64,000 nt of DNA. Origin: Brasenia schreberi. Taxonomy: Eukaryota > Streptophyta > Magnoliopsida > Nymphaeales > Cabombaceae. The notes beneath the pieces were generated by a model, which saw only the letters and a program-made list of their open reading frames with translations, was not told the DNA's origin and ran no database searches. Location of the stretch: positions 1,444,001 through 1,508,000 of the forward strand of contig JAYKKT010000056.1 of assembly GCA_036023115.1 (NCBI GenBank). Direction: 5' to 3'. The translations under genes and the position numbers were made by a program. Positions 33,958-47,075 of this stretch are shown here, one piece after another. Numbering within the stretch: the first letter of the stretch is position 1; each line of letters begins with the position of its first letter.

Positions 33958-35035
33958 ATATTTTTGATACCTAAAGTGAAACACTCAGAATTCATCAGTC
34001 AATTTCGGCCTATCTCATTATCTAATGTGATTTATAAATTACTCGTGAAAATCCTAGTGCAGCGCATGAAAATTCTAGTCCACCTTGGTCCTGAGAAGAG
34101 TAATTCATGATAATGTTATTTACTGCATGAAGGATGGTTGGCGGGGTAACTTTAGAGTGAAGACGATCAACTTAGAAAAGCTTACGATCATAGATCTGGA
34201 TGGTTGAGGTGGGAATGCATTAAGCTGAAAATTCTTGTCTGAGGAACATTTGTCTTCGGTTTATACAAATCGCCAAAATGGGACACCTTGTAAAAAAATG
34301 GCAAGATGATGAAGGAGTTTATTCCCTCACGAAGCCTTTGACAAAGTGATCCAATTCCTCCTATTTGTTCTCTATATGGGAAAACTCACACAACATCCAT
34401 ATGACACAAGGGCGTTGGCTTTCGTTTATTTTTGGAAAATGTGGACCATAAATCACTCACTTAATGTCTGCTCATGATCTCCTTATTTTCAAAGAAGCTA
34501 CTTGCTCTCACCGTGTGATGCAGACATTAGAGGATTTTGGTGGAATGACTGGTCAAAGAATTAAGAAAAGTAAATCCAGTATCATCTTATCAGATAATGT
34601 TAGAGGTCCTTTAGAGGGCATTGGATTTGCAGGCCTGTGTTACAAGGGCTACAGGCCCAGGCACGCATCCAATCAAACAAGGTACGTGCTCTATACATTG
34701 CAAGCGGGTCCATGTGCCCGCTAAGAATTGGGCTTGTGGTTCTACTGCTGTAGACCTAGGCCTACAAATCCAACATCCCCCTTACAGACTGATCTAGTGC
34801 TATAAGCTATAGACGCAGAAGCCTTTGATTTGGGCACTTATCTTGGTAATCTGCTTCATCGGGCAGCACCGTAATCTTCTTGCTTCAATTATATTTTAAA
34901 TAAAAAGTTCAAGCAAAGTTGATCAGTTGGAAAATGACTAGTCTTTCTATGGCGCGGACATGCCTTGCGCAATCAGTGATTGGAGCTATTCCTGCTTATC
35001 AATGCAAGTATCGCTTTCACCAGAAGCTAATATCA
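33958..35035 (+). mobile_element. L1-type LINE remnant (reverse transcriptase)
   Basis: Plus-strand pieces of plant L1 reverse transcriptase occur in order. [18 protein letters not shown] and [16 protein letters not shown] lie near 33,965-34,075. A decayed INLEKLTII follows near 34,170. SAHDLLIFKEATCSHRVMQT to GMTGQRIKKSKSS lies at 34464-34590. ISWKMTSLSMARTCLAQSVI then GAIPAY lies near 34,920-35,000. The catalytic FADD is changed to SAHD, so the second catalytic aspartate is lost. Frameshifts and about 300 foreign or decayed bases near 34,620-34,900 break it further. It starts shortly after the end of omega-amidase copy B. Confidence 0.78.
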
Positions 35036-35045
35036 GCATACAGAG

Positions 35046-35240
35046 GAATCAGTGGCGGATCTAGAATTTTTTGTGGGGTCGGTCAAACTGCCTATTCCAC
35101 CATTTTAGGTGGGGAAAACTATGTATAATAGCCATTGATTCAATTGTCAACTGTAAATTTCTCACTCGTTATTCGAATTTCAGGTGGGCAGACACTCCAC
35201 CTCACTTCATTGTAGATGCCCCATTGAGAGGAATTTCATT
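35046..35240 (+). repeat. Dispersed repeat, copy 1 ('gtggcggatctag' family)
   Basis: 'gtggcggatctagaattttt' and 'caaactgcctattc' here recur in degraded form near 46,936-46,985 ('gtgtcagatctaaaactttt', 'caaactgcctattc'). Such openings are common at the ends of plant non-autonomous elements, but I could not fix ends or target duplications. Confidence 0.35.
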
Positions 35241-35339
35241 CGGGGTCATGGTAAGGTACTGTAAAACTTTGCGAGACCAAGTACGTAAGCCTAAGAAGTC
35301 CACGGAAGTTTAAGTAAGAAGGAATTCAAGAGCTTTAAT

Positions 35340-35929
35340 TGTTGAAAGATATCATAGGACTACATGCATAACTATATAATAATGCAAAAATAATAACATG
35401 TTAGACATCAACAAAAACTATGGATACAGAGAAAATCATAATCAAATAACACAAGGACCAAATAAAATAGAATAAAATCAATAAGACACTTATCTGATCG
35501 AGTAGTTCTCATATACTTACCTTAGAGAAAGCAGCAACTATGTACGAGTACCAATAACTTTCTTTCATCATAAAATGATCATCGTCGACGATAGCACGTA
35601 CCTAGACTCAAGCCCCTTCGATCATGACTCAGTCCCCTATGATATATGTTCATTCATGTCTTCTCTAAGCTCTTTGAACTAAGGTTCATGAGCTACTTTC
35701 TATATAAAAGAACATGTGGGATTTTTTGAATCATGTACTAAAGAATGTTTAATGGTATTTACATGAACAAATCTCTCACTCACATGTGACCTTCACACTT
35801 TTGGACTTTTATCTTTACTAAAGATATATCATATTAAGCATTTAGGTGTACTTAACATGAACCAAATGTAATTAATATCACATGAGCTTAATTAAGCTCA
35901 ACCATCGTTAATTAACATTAAGTGTAACA
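35340..35929 (-). repeat. LTR of the Tork-like Copia (left, 3' LTR)
   Basis: 590 bp from TGTTGAAAGATATCAT to AGTGTAACA, followed by 'atctccacaaagtc', the complement of a purine tract. It aligns along its length with 40,473-41,294, for example 'tcttctctaagctct' and 'ttcacacttttg'. Confidence 0.68.
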
Positions 35930-38900
35930 ATCTCCACAAAGTCAAAAGTGTGAATACTCCACCTAATCACCTCTTACATTATGCTTTCAGTAATGGTACT
36001 TTTTGGTTTGAACTGTTACCTAAGTCATCAAATATTATTCCTATAAGAACTAGGTGAACATACGTATTGAAACTAAACTTTTGGTGTAAAGGTGTCAATT
36101 GATAATAATATAATAAAGCTATGACAATCATCTTTAGGGTTGATACATTAGTGGTCATGCATCTATATCCTGTATCACGATTGATTTTGAGAGATAATTC
36201 AGTTCTCCTATGATGGCTTCACAATATTAATCACTTAGTTGGGCATTACAAAGGATATATTGTTAGCATCTTGTCCTAAGACTTAATCATATTTGGAGAA
36301 TAGTCTCTTACTAACTTACAAACATTACACTTTAGGTTTACGAGAGACAAACAGACAAATAATAGAAGTGTTACATTTTATTAAGTATCATTCTATTCAC
36401 ACAATGACTTATTATTACTGCATTGAACTTATTTCATGAGATCTTCACTTAATTAGGTTTGATTGCCACTATTTGTCAATGACTCATAAGTTTTAGTCTC
36501 ATCCCCAACTTATATTTTTTGACTATGGCCAATGCGAGTTTCTTAGTCAAAAGATTGACTGTATTATCTATGGATCTAACAAAGTCAAAAATTATAACCC
36601 TATCAGACACAAGTATCGTTACAACTTTAGTCTAATTTGGATGTGTCTCTTTTGCTTTTGATTGTACTTGGAACTTTTAATTTTAGCAATAGTAGTCATG
36701 CTATTACAATTTATTGAAATTACAATAAGCGACTTCTTTACCATAAAAAACTTGACATAAGTCATTTAAATCATTCTACTTTCATTTCAATTTCATGCAA
36801 AGCACAAAGTTTTGTCTCAAAAGTAAAATGAGACAATATAGTTTGTTTATTAGATTTCTATGTAACACCACCACCCAAGAGAAATATCCTAAGACCCCAT
36901 TACTCAAAAAGTTCTTGATAATCTAGCTTGTATCACTATATCCTTCAAAAACAAAATAATGCTTCTCGTAATGCAGCCCAAGAGAAAAGGAAAATAATTC
37001 CCTTCAAATATCATAGTATTTTGTCTAGAGTTTCCCAATGGCTTTTATTAAGATAACTAGTGTATCTAGTCAACTTACACAGATAAAAAATAATTTCTAG
37101 TTGTATACAACTAGTTAAATACATTAAATTAATGATAATTTGATAATATTTTAATTAAGATACAAGAATATCACTCTTATTCTTATACATGGTCTTTGAT
37201 AAATCATACAGGGTCTTACATGTCTATATTTTATATATTAAAATCTTCTCAATATACTAAGACTGAGAGATTACTATACCATGAGTAAACATTGTGATTT
37301 TAAGTCCTAAAATCACATCAGTTGTACCCATATCTTTTATCTCAAATTTACTATAAAAGAATATTTTTGTCTCATTCATTACTCTCATATTGAAATTAAA
37401 CAATAAAATATCATCTACGTATAGGCATAGAATGATGAGTACATCATTAACAAATTTGTAGTAGATTCATTTATCAAATCCATTAGAAATAAAGTCAAAA
37501 GATGATATGGCACAATGAAACTTTTTATTCCATTGTTTAGGGACTTGTTTCAATGTATATAATGATTTAACATATTTACACAATAGTTTTCACATCCACA
37601 AGCCACAAAACACTTTGGTTGTTCCATATAAATTTTCTCTTATAAATCATCATATAGGAAAACAACGGTTTTCACATCCATTTGATAGATTGTAAGATTA
37701 TAAATGAATTGTACTATAAGCACTCAAACTGTGGTTATACGAGAAATAGGAGAAAGGTATTAAAATAATCTATCTTTTCTTTTGTATGAATTTATTGGCA
37801 ACTCACCTAGCCTTTTACTTATTAATTATCTTGTTTGCATTTAGTTTCTTCTTTTGCAACCCAGTGTGGAACAACTAGGAGGTATATTAACCAATTCACA
37901 TGTTCAGTTCAAGAGAATTGATTAATTTTTATCATTAAAGACTTTCTTTCAAAACTTAACCTTAGGTAAGGTTATAGACTATTTAAAGGTAAGAGAATCA
38001 TCCTCAATATTGAAGGTGACAAAATTACTTAAAGTATTTAGATATCCTAGTACTTTTACTCTTTCTTAGTTTCGTTTTTTCTCAAAGTACTTTGATATGA
38101 AAATAATACGTTTAGGGTCACCTCATATTTGTCATCCTTTTCACATAATTGAGAAAGAAATTATTAGTTGGGTTAGGATCTATAGGAGACACACTTTGGG
38201 ACATACCAGTCTTTATTTGAAACATATTCTTAAATAATGTAGCATCATGAAGCTCTACAAATGTGATGATATTTATGCCAAGTACATTAAATCTTGTGAC
38301 CAAGAATTTGTGCATATAACTAGTCTCCACATAACCTATAATATGACATCAATAATTTTAAGTCTCAATTTCTTGTTCTTGTGTTTTAAGATAAGTACTT
38401 TTGTAAAACACCATAATACTTTGAGATATGAGACTAGTTTTTCGATCCTTTGAGATTTCAAAGAAACTATTTTTCTTATGTTCATGAGAAACTCTATTTA
38501 GAATATAACAAGTTGTATTCAAAGGTTTCTCCCACTTGTATCTACGTAGTTTTGAACTCTATAATAAAATTTTAATTATATCATATAGAGTTTTATTTTT
38601 CTGTTTAGTTATCTCATTTAACTATAGTTAATATGGAGTGATAACGTGATGTTCTCATGTACAATACCGACATTTTGATAATATTCTTGAAAAATATTTG
38701 ATATGTACTCTCATCTCCTTTTATACCTTAATAGTTCAAGTACCTTATTCATTTGTTTTTCTACTTCGTTCTAATAAATTTATTTTTTTCTAAAGCCTCA
38801 TCTTTTCTTTTAAATAAGTAAAAGTAAAAGTATTTATTGCAATTATCAAAGAATGTAATAAAATATCTTTTATTATCCCTAGTTATTATTCTGTTGAATT

Positions 38901-40472
38901 TAAAATGTCAGTGTGAACTAAATTCAAAATGTAATATTTACGATCAACTATGTGAAAAGATTTTGTAGGTTGTTTCAACTATACACAAATTCCATATTTA
39001 TGTTTTCTATTTATGATAATCTTAAGTATAAGATTCAAGTTATCATTTGTTTCATAGAATCAAAATTAACATAACCTAACCCTTCATGTCATATATCAAA
39101 CGATTTAATATTAAAATCAATAGAAGAAAAATATGCTTTATTATTATTAAAATTTATAGAAGAATAAAGTAAAGCTTCAACATGAATTTTAAACAGGTTC
39201 TCTATATCATACAAATAACTCTTACCAAAGAAACACCCAATACTAAACTATATAATTACGATTTTATTATGTTTACAATCTAACCTTAAACCCTCATTAA
39301 CTAAGACTAAACCACTTAGAATATTTCAACGAATCGTAGGGATATTCCTAACTCTCTAGAGAGTCAGAGTATTTTCTTAAAGAAACTTTAGATCTGCATG
39401 TCTTTTGCCATTTGCTTTGGCAGTTGAATGATTTCCTAAGATCATGGTTCTACCACGGACAACTTGGTAAGACACAAATAGATATTGGTTAGCATAGACG
39501 TGCACATTTGTTATAGTGTCCATAATCCAATAATGTTGCTTATAAATAAAAAATATTTTGAGTTTAAGAGAAAGATACTCATCACTGATTGTAGGTACAG
39601 TGGTTACCATATTGATCATAGCTCTCTAAATGGTTGCAAATTTCTTCGCTTTCTTGGTGGGATACTCCTTAGCCTAATATCCAACCTAACCACAAATCTA
39701 GTATGGTTTATTTTGGAGTTTGTTTTGGATTGTAGCTTTTGATTTATACTTTCTCTATTTCCTCTTAGAATTTCTAGGTTGTTTCTTTTCGATTGTTAGG
39801 TTCAGTTTAGCGCTACTATCAACATACATAGGCTTCTGACTTCTATATTCTTTCTCTAATTTTTATATCTATCATGAGATCATCGAAGATCATATTACCC
39901 TTTTTATGTTTGAGATCTAAAACGAATTCCTTCCAAGACTTAAAGAACTTCTCAATAATAGATATAATAATAAACTTATCAAAAAGCTTCATATATGCTT
40001 TTTTTAAGACCATGCCACAAAAATTGAAATTCATGCGTATGTTAAGTTACAAATTTCTCCTCTAGCATTTTATATTTTAAAAACTTGACCACAAAATACT
40101 TTTTAAGATTGAGGTCTTCATTATTGTATTTTTAATCAAGATAACCTACAGATCTTTCATAGTCATAAAAAAAAAAGAATTATATACATTGAATATAACA
40201 TTCAACAATGTCAACCAAATATAATAATAGTATAGAGTATCCTCCTTCCACTTGACAATTTTATTTGAGCTTTTAGGGTCAAAAATATCAAATTGGATAT
40301 AATTTGACTTAATAAATAAATACATCCCTAACATGGTTAATCAAATTTTCATACATTGTTTCCAACATTAAAAGTAGAGACCAACAAACTTTTCTAGCAT
40401 CAAGGGTATGTTGATCTTAGGTCGAAGATAGATAGATGAAGACATGTTAACTACAACTGATTTCTCTAAGAA

Positions 40473-41294
40473 TGTTATAAGATACCATAAGGCTACATGC
40501 ATAAACATGTAATATGCAACAAATAGTAACATGTCACTATCAATAAAATTTAAAAAATCAAAGGGAATCATTAGCAAACAATGTAAGAACCAAATGAAGT
40601 ATAAGAAACTTTTCTAATATAGTCGTCCTGATAGCTTCAGTGCCCACTTATCATGTATGTAGGGTACCAATGACATTCACTCTTTTTAAAATGATCGCCA
40701 TAGACGAGAGCACCTATCTAAACTCCAGCCGCCTTCGACCACGACTCAATCACCTAGTTGAGAGAATTGATGGCTGCATCTAGGAAGCGTAGGAATGATC
40801 AAGAGATTGAGAGGGAGCGTAGGAATTTATTTTCATAAATGTAATGATTAGAGAACCCTAACCAAGTATTATAATAAAACCATGGATCTTGGATTTGCTC
40901 CAAGAGACGTGCCTCCTCAGGTCTGTCCTCTAATTGCTTCACCTCTTTTCATGAAAGGACCTATTTGATTGTTAGATTAAATCTTTTTATGTAAAAAAAA
41001 ATATTTAAGACAATTTCTGAGCCTGACTTGGCACACGCATGCACGCATGTGTATAGTCATCCATGTCTTCTCTAAGCTCTTTTAACTAAGGTTCATGAGT
41101 AGTCTATATAAAAAGATGTATGAAAATTTTCCAGCTATATACTAAAGAATGTTGAATGGTATTCACATGTATAAGTCCAACCTTCACACTTTTGAACATT
41201 TATCAAAGATATATCATATTAAGCATTTAAGAATACTTAACATGAACCAAATGTGATTAATATCGCATTAACTTAATTAGGCCCAAGTGTAGAT
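40473..41294 (-). repeat. LTR of the Tork-like Copia (right, 5' LTR) with a ~290-bp insert
   Basis: Begins TGTTATAAGATACCAT and ends near AAGTGTAG, the terminal CA being lost. Relative to the left LTR it has about 290 extra bases between 'caatcaccta' (near 40,755) and 'tcatccatgtct' (near 41,068). The insert has no recognisable coding sequence or clear duplication at its edges. Confidence 0.6.
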
Positions 41295-44200
41295 GTGAAT
41301 TTTTATTCTGAAGTCTATGTAGAGACTTGAAATTAAATTCACAAACTACGAATGCGCGAGCGTGCCAGCTAGTTTGCTCAAACTAGCAAAAATAGTTTCT
41401 GACTTCCTTAGCAATTTGGGTAAGTGAATTCTTTTCGACATAGGCCTTCTTGAACCGATATTCAAGGGTCAACCTAGACGCTTTGAAGATTGTTTTTTAT
41501 ACAATGTGTTTTCAAAATCCAATTTCAATTCCCAAAAACTTGACAAAAATCGTGAACTTAGTCTTTGAATTAAAGTATTTAAAATCTTAAAAAATATAAA
41601 CTGGTTTTATTTTCAGAGACTTGTTTTCAGATTTTTGTTTATATCTTTTGAATCTCCAAAAATCCTTAAAATTTTATAAGAAGCAGAATTTTATATGGAG
41701 ATTAAGGAACTATTTTTATTTAGATTTTAATTATTGTGGATGTCTACAATTAAATCTAAGAACATACCTTACTCAGGTATTCGGGACAGATCTATGGCAA
41801 AAATATAAAGGTTTAGAAAAATGGTTGTATCTTGGTAAACAAACTTCTTATTTCTATAAACTTAGTCTTGCTCAAAGCTATGAATCTTAGCTTTCTAATG
41901 AGATTATTTTCAATAAAAGTGGTTCACTGTAGATAAAGTTATGAGATTATGACCCAACCTCTGTTGAAGGAAGTGTAGGTTTTACAGATTCAGTTCTAAT
42001 TTCATTCGGTCTTCTCCGATTTTATTTACGATGTTGCACGACCCTAAAATTCTTATAAATTTTATTGATAGTGGGTTTGTGTGTAGATTAGGTGTACAAA
42101 ATTTTGGCGCATTCAGAGTAGGGAGTAAGAAACTAAAAATTATTCATCAGATGTATACAAAGTGGAGAAAACAAATTTTCAATTTTTATAAGATACGTGA
42201 ATGCATTTCGTCCGAATTAAAAGACAATCTACAATAATTAAAATGTAAATGACTGAAAAAAATGAAGGAAATTATGATTATAGCATAATAGAGGGGATTA
42301 GGAGATATAAGACTTTACAATATATATTCGGGTAGGAGGAACCGAAAATCAAACACATAGCATGCATCCATAAACGTAAAGGAAATTGGACAATATAATC
42401 CTTAATTATTACATCATAGATGGAGTCATAAGCTCCTTAATTACAACCCCATTGAATTGAATGAAAGATGAGGAAAAAGAAATTTGAAAAGGGAAGGGAA
42501 GAGATGACCTTTATTGTGGAAGATCGGGTGGTAGCCGGCGGCTTGGTGGGGGCGGTATCTCTTCTTTTTCCTCTCTCTCTTTCTCTCTTTCTCTCCCTCT
42601 CTTGCTGGAGAATTTTTTCTCTCTCTTCAATGCCTCAAACCAGCCCCCGAGACCCCCTTTTATAGATTTCAAGAGGGGGCCTATAGGGCCTTCCATGGGT
42701 TTGGGTCTTGGCTTGATATTTAATGTAGTTTTGATTTGATCCAAGGAAATATGGTCCATAATTGTACATGGGTGCATGTGGGCTGAGGAGTAGTCCCCTT
42801 CTTAGTCCATGTGGGCTGGTATTAGTCTTGGGATAGCCATGTGGGCTACCCCACTCTTGATCGAGTCACCCGCCTAGGTGTGGTCATCACTTGGTTCATG
42901 ATATAGCTCGTCCTCATGGCTTGGTTTAAGGGGGCGATTTTCACTTGGTCTAGCTCATGGCTAGGCATGGTCTATCTTTGCATGGTGTAAGGCTTAATTA
43001 ATTTGTCCTTGACTTGTCTTAATTTGGGCTTGTCTTGATTTGAATCAAAATGTCTTGTTGAATCATTTCCACCCAACTGTGTGCTTTAGCCATGGCTTTG
43101 CTTTGATGTCTTCCTTAGCCCTTTAGCTTGAACTTGAGAGTTGAATGGACTCTAACCATGACTTGAATTAGCTTGATCTTACACGTCTTATGATCACCAG
43201 CTCCCTTAGGATAAACCATCTTGTATGATTTGAATCATGCTTTAGTCTTTGCTTGATTTCTTTTTGGGGCCGAGTCTCACCTTGAGTGTTGGATTGGATC
43301 GAGCTTAGCTTGGGATGAGCCCTGCTTGGCTTTGAGATTTGATTGGGGCTTTACATTCGATCATGCCTTGACCCATTCCTTTCTTCGAGTTAGGTTGGCA
43401 TCTTGACTTGTCTGAAGTGGGTCGAGCCTTGGTTGGCTAGACCTGTTTTGGTCCTGAGTCAACTTCTTGCTTTGGATGCGCTTGCCTTTGTGGATTTGTC
43501 CTTATCTCCTCCCAAAAATTGTGTCTCCTATTGATTCAGGCATTGCTCTATCTTTGAGTAAATTAATATCTTTTAGATTTAAATTCTAAAACTTGATTTT
43601 GTAACTCTAGAGTTCAAAACATTTTCATTTCAAAAAGTTGTTTTGGAATCTTATGAAATTCATAGGGCATGTTCAAATCGTAGATTTTAAAATATGCTCA
43701 ATTTATTTTGAAAAACATTTTTAGGGTATTTACATATGCCCCTCTTTGGCATTAATCCAAATTTATTTGGATAATGGCAAAGAAGAAAACACCATTTTGA
43801 TTTTCTTCCCAGATTTATCTTGAGAGTATGATTTTTCCTCTCATTTCATAGCATCTATTTCCTTGGATTTGATTTTGTGACGAAGGGAATCTTAGCCAAA
43901 GGAGACTTTACCAGCAAACGCATAGTCCTAGAATGATCATGTATGGGCAACCCTTTGATGGATGCATGTGAGGTGAGTGTCATGTGTGTTCAAAGACCCA
44001 TGCATGTGATTCGTGAGCTTGAGAAGAAACCTATGAAGGCCGCTATCCCAAGCAAGATGGTTCCCATATTGTTTTCTTTGATGATTCGAGTTTTCTAAAT
44101 TTCTTTTCAAAAAGGAACTCCTTTTGGTTTCTATAAAAAAGGACTTTCAATTTCATACATTTTCCCTCATTTGGGTTTTAATAACCACTAATTAGTAGAG

Positions 44201-44930
44201 GTTTTGTAGAAAATTTTGAATAATATTTCAAAATTCAGTTTCTCACACAACAAAGTCTAATTCTCAAACAAAATGAAATCCAAATAAGTAGGTCCTATTC
44301 CTACTCGTGGATTTTAATGGTAAACTTTTTCTCTATTGGGATAAGTTGTGAGGATTTTGGGAAAGAGTTTCCCATGGTCCCTTCTGAAGCATCTCGTGGT
44401 ATAAGGCCAAGAAATTTTTGATGAAAAATTGCTCTTTTGAGCTTTGGCTTTTCTTTTTCTTTTCTTTCAAAGGGAACCTCTACATTGGAGGTTTTTATTT
44501 TTCCTTTTCTTTTCCTTTTCTTTTTAAAAGACCTTTATATTGAAGGTTTTGTTTTTCTTTCTTTCTTTTTTTAATTTTGCCAATTTTTTTTTTTGGGAGG
44601 AATGAAGTGGGAGAATACAACTCATCCCTTTAGATACTCGATTCAATCAAGTATATCCTATTTCCTAATAGCACCTATCATTTGAAAATATTTTGCTATT
44701 TTGAACTAGCCCTCATTTTGTAAGCCAAAGATTTTTGAAATGTTACCCAATGATTTTTGAAAACTCCACTTTTCATAAAGTATCAATTCCCTAATTCAGG
44801 GTCACATAATCCACTTTTATCTTTCTTTCAAGAAATTCAAAGGAGACCCATTTTAAAATCTTTTTAAAAAAATTTAAAATAGACCCTATACATAATATTT
44901 TTTCAAGTATTGGCATTTATAGGGTATACT
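41295..44930. other. Non-coding, probable LTR/UTR part of a Ty3-type element
   Basis: No convincing protein signal. 42,570-42,610 is a CT-rich tract. 42,640-42,680 has a TTTTATAG box within a CCCCC...GGGGG inverted pair. 42,700-43,500 is rich in repeated short words such as 'cttggtt', 'tgggct' and 'cttgatttgaat'. 44,440-44,590 is T-rich. It lies on the 3' side of the minus-strand Ty3 integrase and may hold that element's long untranslated region and LTR, but I could not define LTR ends. Confidence 0.35.
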
Positions 44931-44939
44931 AAATTTCTT

Positions 44940-45730
44940 TCCTCAACATCAATCAACCAATATGCATTATTTGTAGTTGCCCCTCTTACAACATAGGGAC
45001 CATCCCACTTGGGCCGCCACTTACGAAGTGGATATGGGCCACGATGGTGGATAGTTTTCAAAACAAGGTCTCCTACTTTGAACTAGAGAGCCTTCATGTG
45101 CTTTTCATAATGTCGAGCTATCATTTGCTGGTGTGCGTGTGCATGATCCATAGCAAGGAGCTTTTTCTCATCCAATAGGTCAAGATCAGTCATCCTAGCT
45201 TGTTGTAGGGTCTCTATGGGTAAATCGAGAAGAGATGTATGAAATGAATGTAATTTGGTATGAATAAAAAGTATGACATTTGTACCATATACCAACTTAA
45301 ATGGTGTGGCATTTGTGGGTATGCGGATGGAAGTCCTATAAGCCCATAAGGCTTCATCTAGCTTCTCATGCCATGTCCTACCCTTTTGTGAATTCATCTT
45401 AATGATGCTTATGAGGGTTTTGTTCGTGGCTTCGGCTTGGCCATTGCCTTGAGGATAGTAAGGTGATGAGAAGTGTTGAGTAATGTCATAGGTCTTACAT
45501 AACTTTTCCACTTTCTCATTTTTGAATGGGGTGTCATTATCCAACACTAGGTCTCATGGAACTCCAAATTGAGCTAAGATATTTTTCTTAATGAATCCCA
45601 CTATATGTTGTCCTTGGACATTAGTTAAAGAGGTAGTTTTAACCCATTTAGAAAAATATTCAGTGGCTCCTAATATAAACCTATATCGATTGAATGCAGT
45701 AGGCCTATGATATCAAATGCCCACCTTTTC
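44940..45730 (-). mobile_element. Ty3/gypsy integrase relic with GPY/F module
   Basis: The minus strand from about 45,730 reads AFDIIG, FILGATEYFSKWVKTTSL, IVGFIKKNILAQFGVP-stop-DLVLDNDTPFKNEKVEKL, HFSSPYYPQGNGQAEATNKT and LDEALWAYRTSIRIPTNATP. After a frame interruption near 45,080 it continues as FKVGDLVLKTIHHRGPYPL then RKWRPKWDGPYVV. This is a Ty3 integrase core of Athila/Tat-like appearance plus the C-terminal GPY/F module. The second Asp of the DDE triad (in LDNDT) and the Glu (in GQAEA) are kept, but one in-frame stop and the absence of everything upstream show it is dead. Microsatellites begin just to its right. Confidence 0.82.
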
Positions 45731-45959
45731 CAACGTATTCATATGCATTTTCTGTCGTCAACAAAAGGGATCTCGGATCTGCAACATTTGACTAGTAACA
45801 CGACTTAAGCAAATAGAAATGTCTACGGATTGGCAAACCATGTTACAGTGGTTGGGGCTTTGTAACTTCACTTGCGAAAACCGTCACCCTTGAAAATGAT
45901 GATGTGAGAAGTATGTGGAATCCCTTTGGGAGGCCGATGTCGTGCTTTCTTACCAATGG

Positions 45960-45973
45960 AAGAGTTCCTGCAC

Positions 45974-46017
<44 letters not shown>

Positions 46018-46102
46018 ATATGTATTTATATATACAAATATATATGTATTTGTGTGGATGTGTTTTTTATATATGGCAAGCATATATGTATACATACATA
46101 AT

Positions 46103-46171
<69 letters not shown>

Positions 46172-46215
46172 TACATATATGCATACACACACATATATGT
46201 ATGTATGTATATTTT
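45960..46215. repeat. Compound microsatellite (TG)n, (AC)n, (TA)n
   Basis: A TG run at about 45983-46014, an AC run near 46103-46114 and an AT run of over 50 bases at 46114-46168, with related TATG/TACA words between them. Open frames across it are composition artefacts. Confidence 0.95.
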
Positions 46216-46224
46216 TTATTTATT

Positions 46225-46740
46225 TATATTTATACATGATCGGTTCAGAACTGGCTTCGCAGTTCAAAATGGAATCGAATGGGCCATGAACTGCCGATAG
46301 CCAGAATAAGGGAACCTCTGGTTCAGTTACAATTCATGATTTTTGGAAATCGGTTAGGAACTGAACCGACGGTTCCAAACCGTCACTTACTAAGGTTTAT
46401 ATATTTTTTTCAACATTCATTACTCAAAGGTGGACACTCCCAACTATTGAGGTAGGTGGGACTTCAACTCTCAGTGGACTCATTTACCCGTGCATTTCAA
46501 AAAAGGAACTTTTGAATTGGTTTCGGAACGTTTTCGAAACTGAAACCGGTTGACAATGCGGTACTGATTTCAGATCTCGAAACTGGACATGTCTTAATAT
46601 ATATATATATATATAAAACCCGTTTTTGCCCTGTGTATGTTGGGAAAGAAAGAAACTGAACCCATACCCTTCCCGTTAAGGTTCGGGTTGGGACTGGATA
46701 TAGGAACACCCATCCCCAACCCGCCTCATTGCCATCCCTA
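46225..46740. repeat. Possible non-autonomous DNA-transposon debris (GGTTC/GAACC-rich)
   Basis: 46,230-46,410 and 46,495-46,600 are rich in alternating 'ggttc', 'gaacc', 'aaccg' and 'cggtt' words. The right end, read on the minus strand from 46740, begins TAGGGATGGCAATGAGGCGG. TAGGGATGGCAA followed by G-rich sequence is a frequent terminal signature of hAT-like elements in plants. A (TA)n run lies at 46,598-46,616. Only one end is convincing. Confidence 0.35.
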
Positions 46741-46924
46741 TCTGGAAGTCTAGCCAGCTGATCTTGTATCCAGAGAGTGTGTCTCTATCTTTCCATGCGT
46801 AGATTAATAATATCTAGGTCTGGGCTAAGCTCAGACCCGCATCTGAACAAGACCTAAGATCAAATGTTAAAAAGAAAGAAAAAAAATCCTAATCAAAGAG
46901 GAAGCCAACCGGATTGATAATATC

Positions 46925-47075
46925 CGTACCAGGTGTCAGATCTAAAACTTTTTTGCGTAGCGCAAACTGCCTATTCAATCGTTTAAGGTGATGCGCGACT
47001 GTGTAGCAGCTGCCATTGTAATGGTTTTCTAAATTTTTAGTGGAGTAACTACCCCCCACTTTGCCTCAATGCCGT
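46925..47075 (+). repeat. Dispersed repeat, copy 2 ('gtggcggatctag' family)
   Basis: Degraded match to 35,046-35,240, sharing the 'cagatctaaaactttttt' opening, 'caaactgcctattc' and a C-rich 'accccccact' end. A (GA)n run follows at about 47,105-47,122. Confidence 0.3.

Larger units (their letters stand above)
35340..41294 (-). mobile_element. Decayed Copia LTR retrotransposon (Tork/Angela-like)
   Basis: Two related LTRs, at 35340-35929 and about 40473-41294, bound a dead interior read on the minus strand. Near 39,700 a zinc knuckle has lost its cysteines. At 39.62-39.38 kb is the protease, with WIMDTITNVHV in place of W-IDSGA, followed by a MILGNHSTA segment like the family's MGN-S motif. Near 37.87-37.55 kb reverse transcriptase is recognisable through a KARLV-like block, DYF-TF and QMDVKTAFL-type traces with EEIYMEQP. 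There are stops in every frame. The lineage call rests on the DYFDTYSPV/QMDVKTAFLNG pattern and is tentative. Confidence 0.66.

Noticed and set aside
42470..42670. Promoter reading of the TTTTATAG box at 42.66 kb as a host gene
   Set aside because: No downstream coding sequence in either frame. The context looks like an LTR or transposon UTR.
45868..46300. Open frames of 65-124 codons across 45.9-46.3 kb on both strands
   Set aside because: They are translations of TG/AC/TA microsatellites (runs of Y, I, T, H, C and V) with no conserved sequence.
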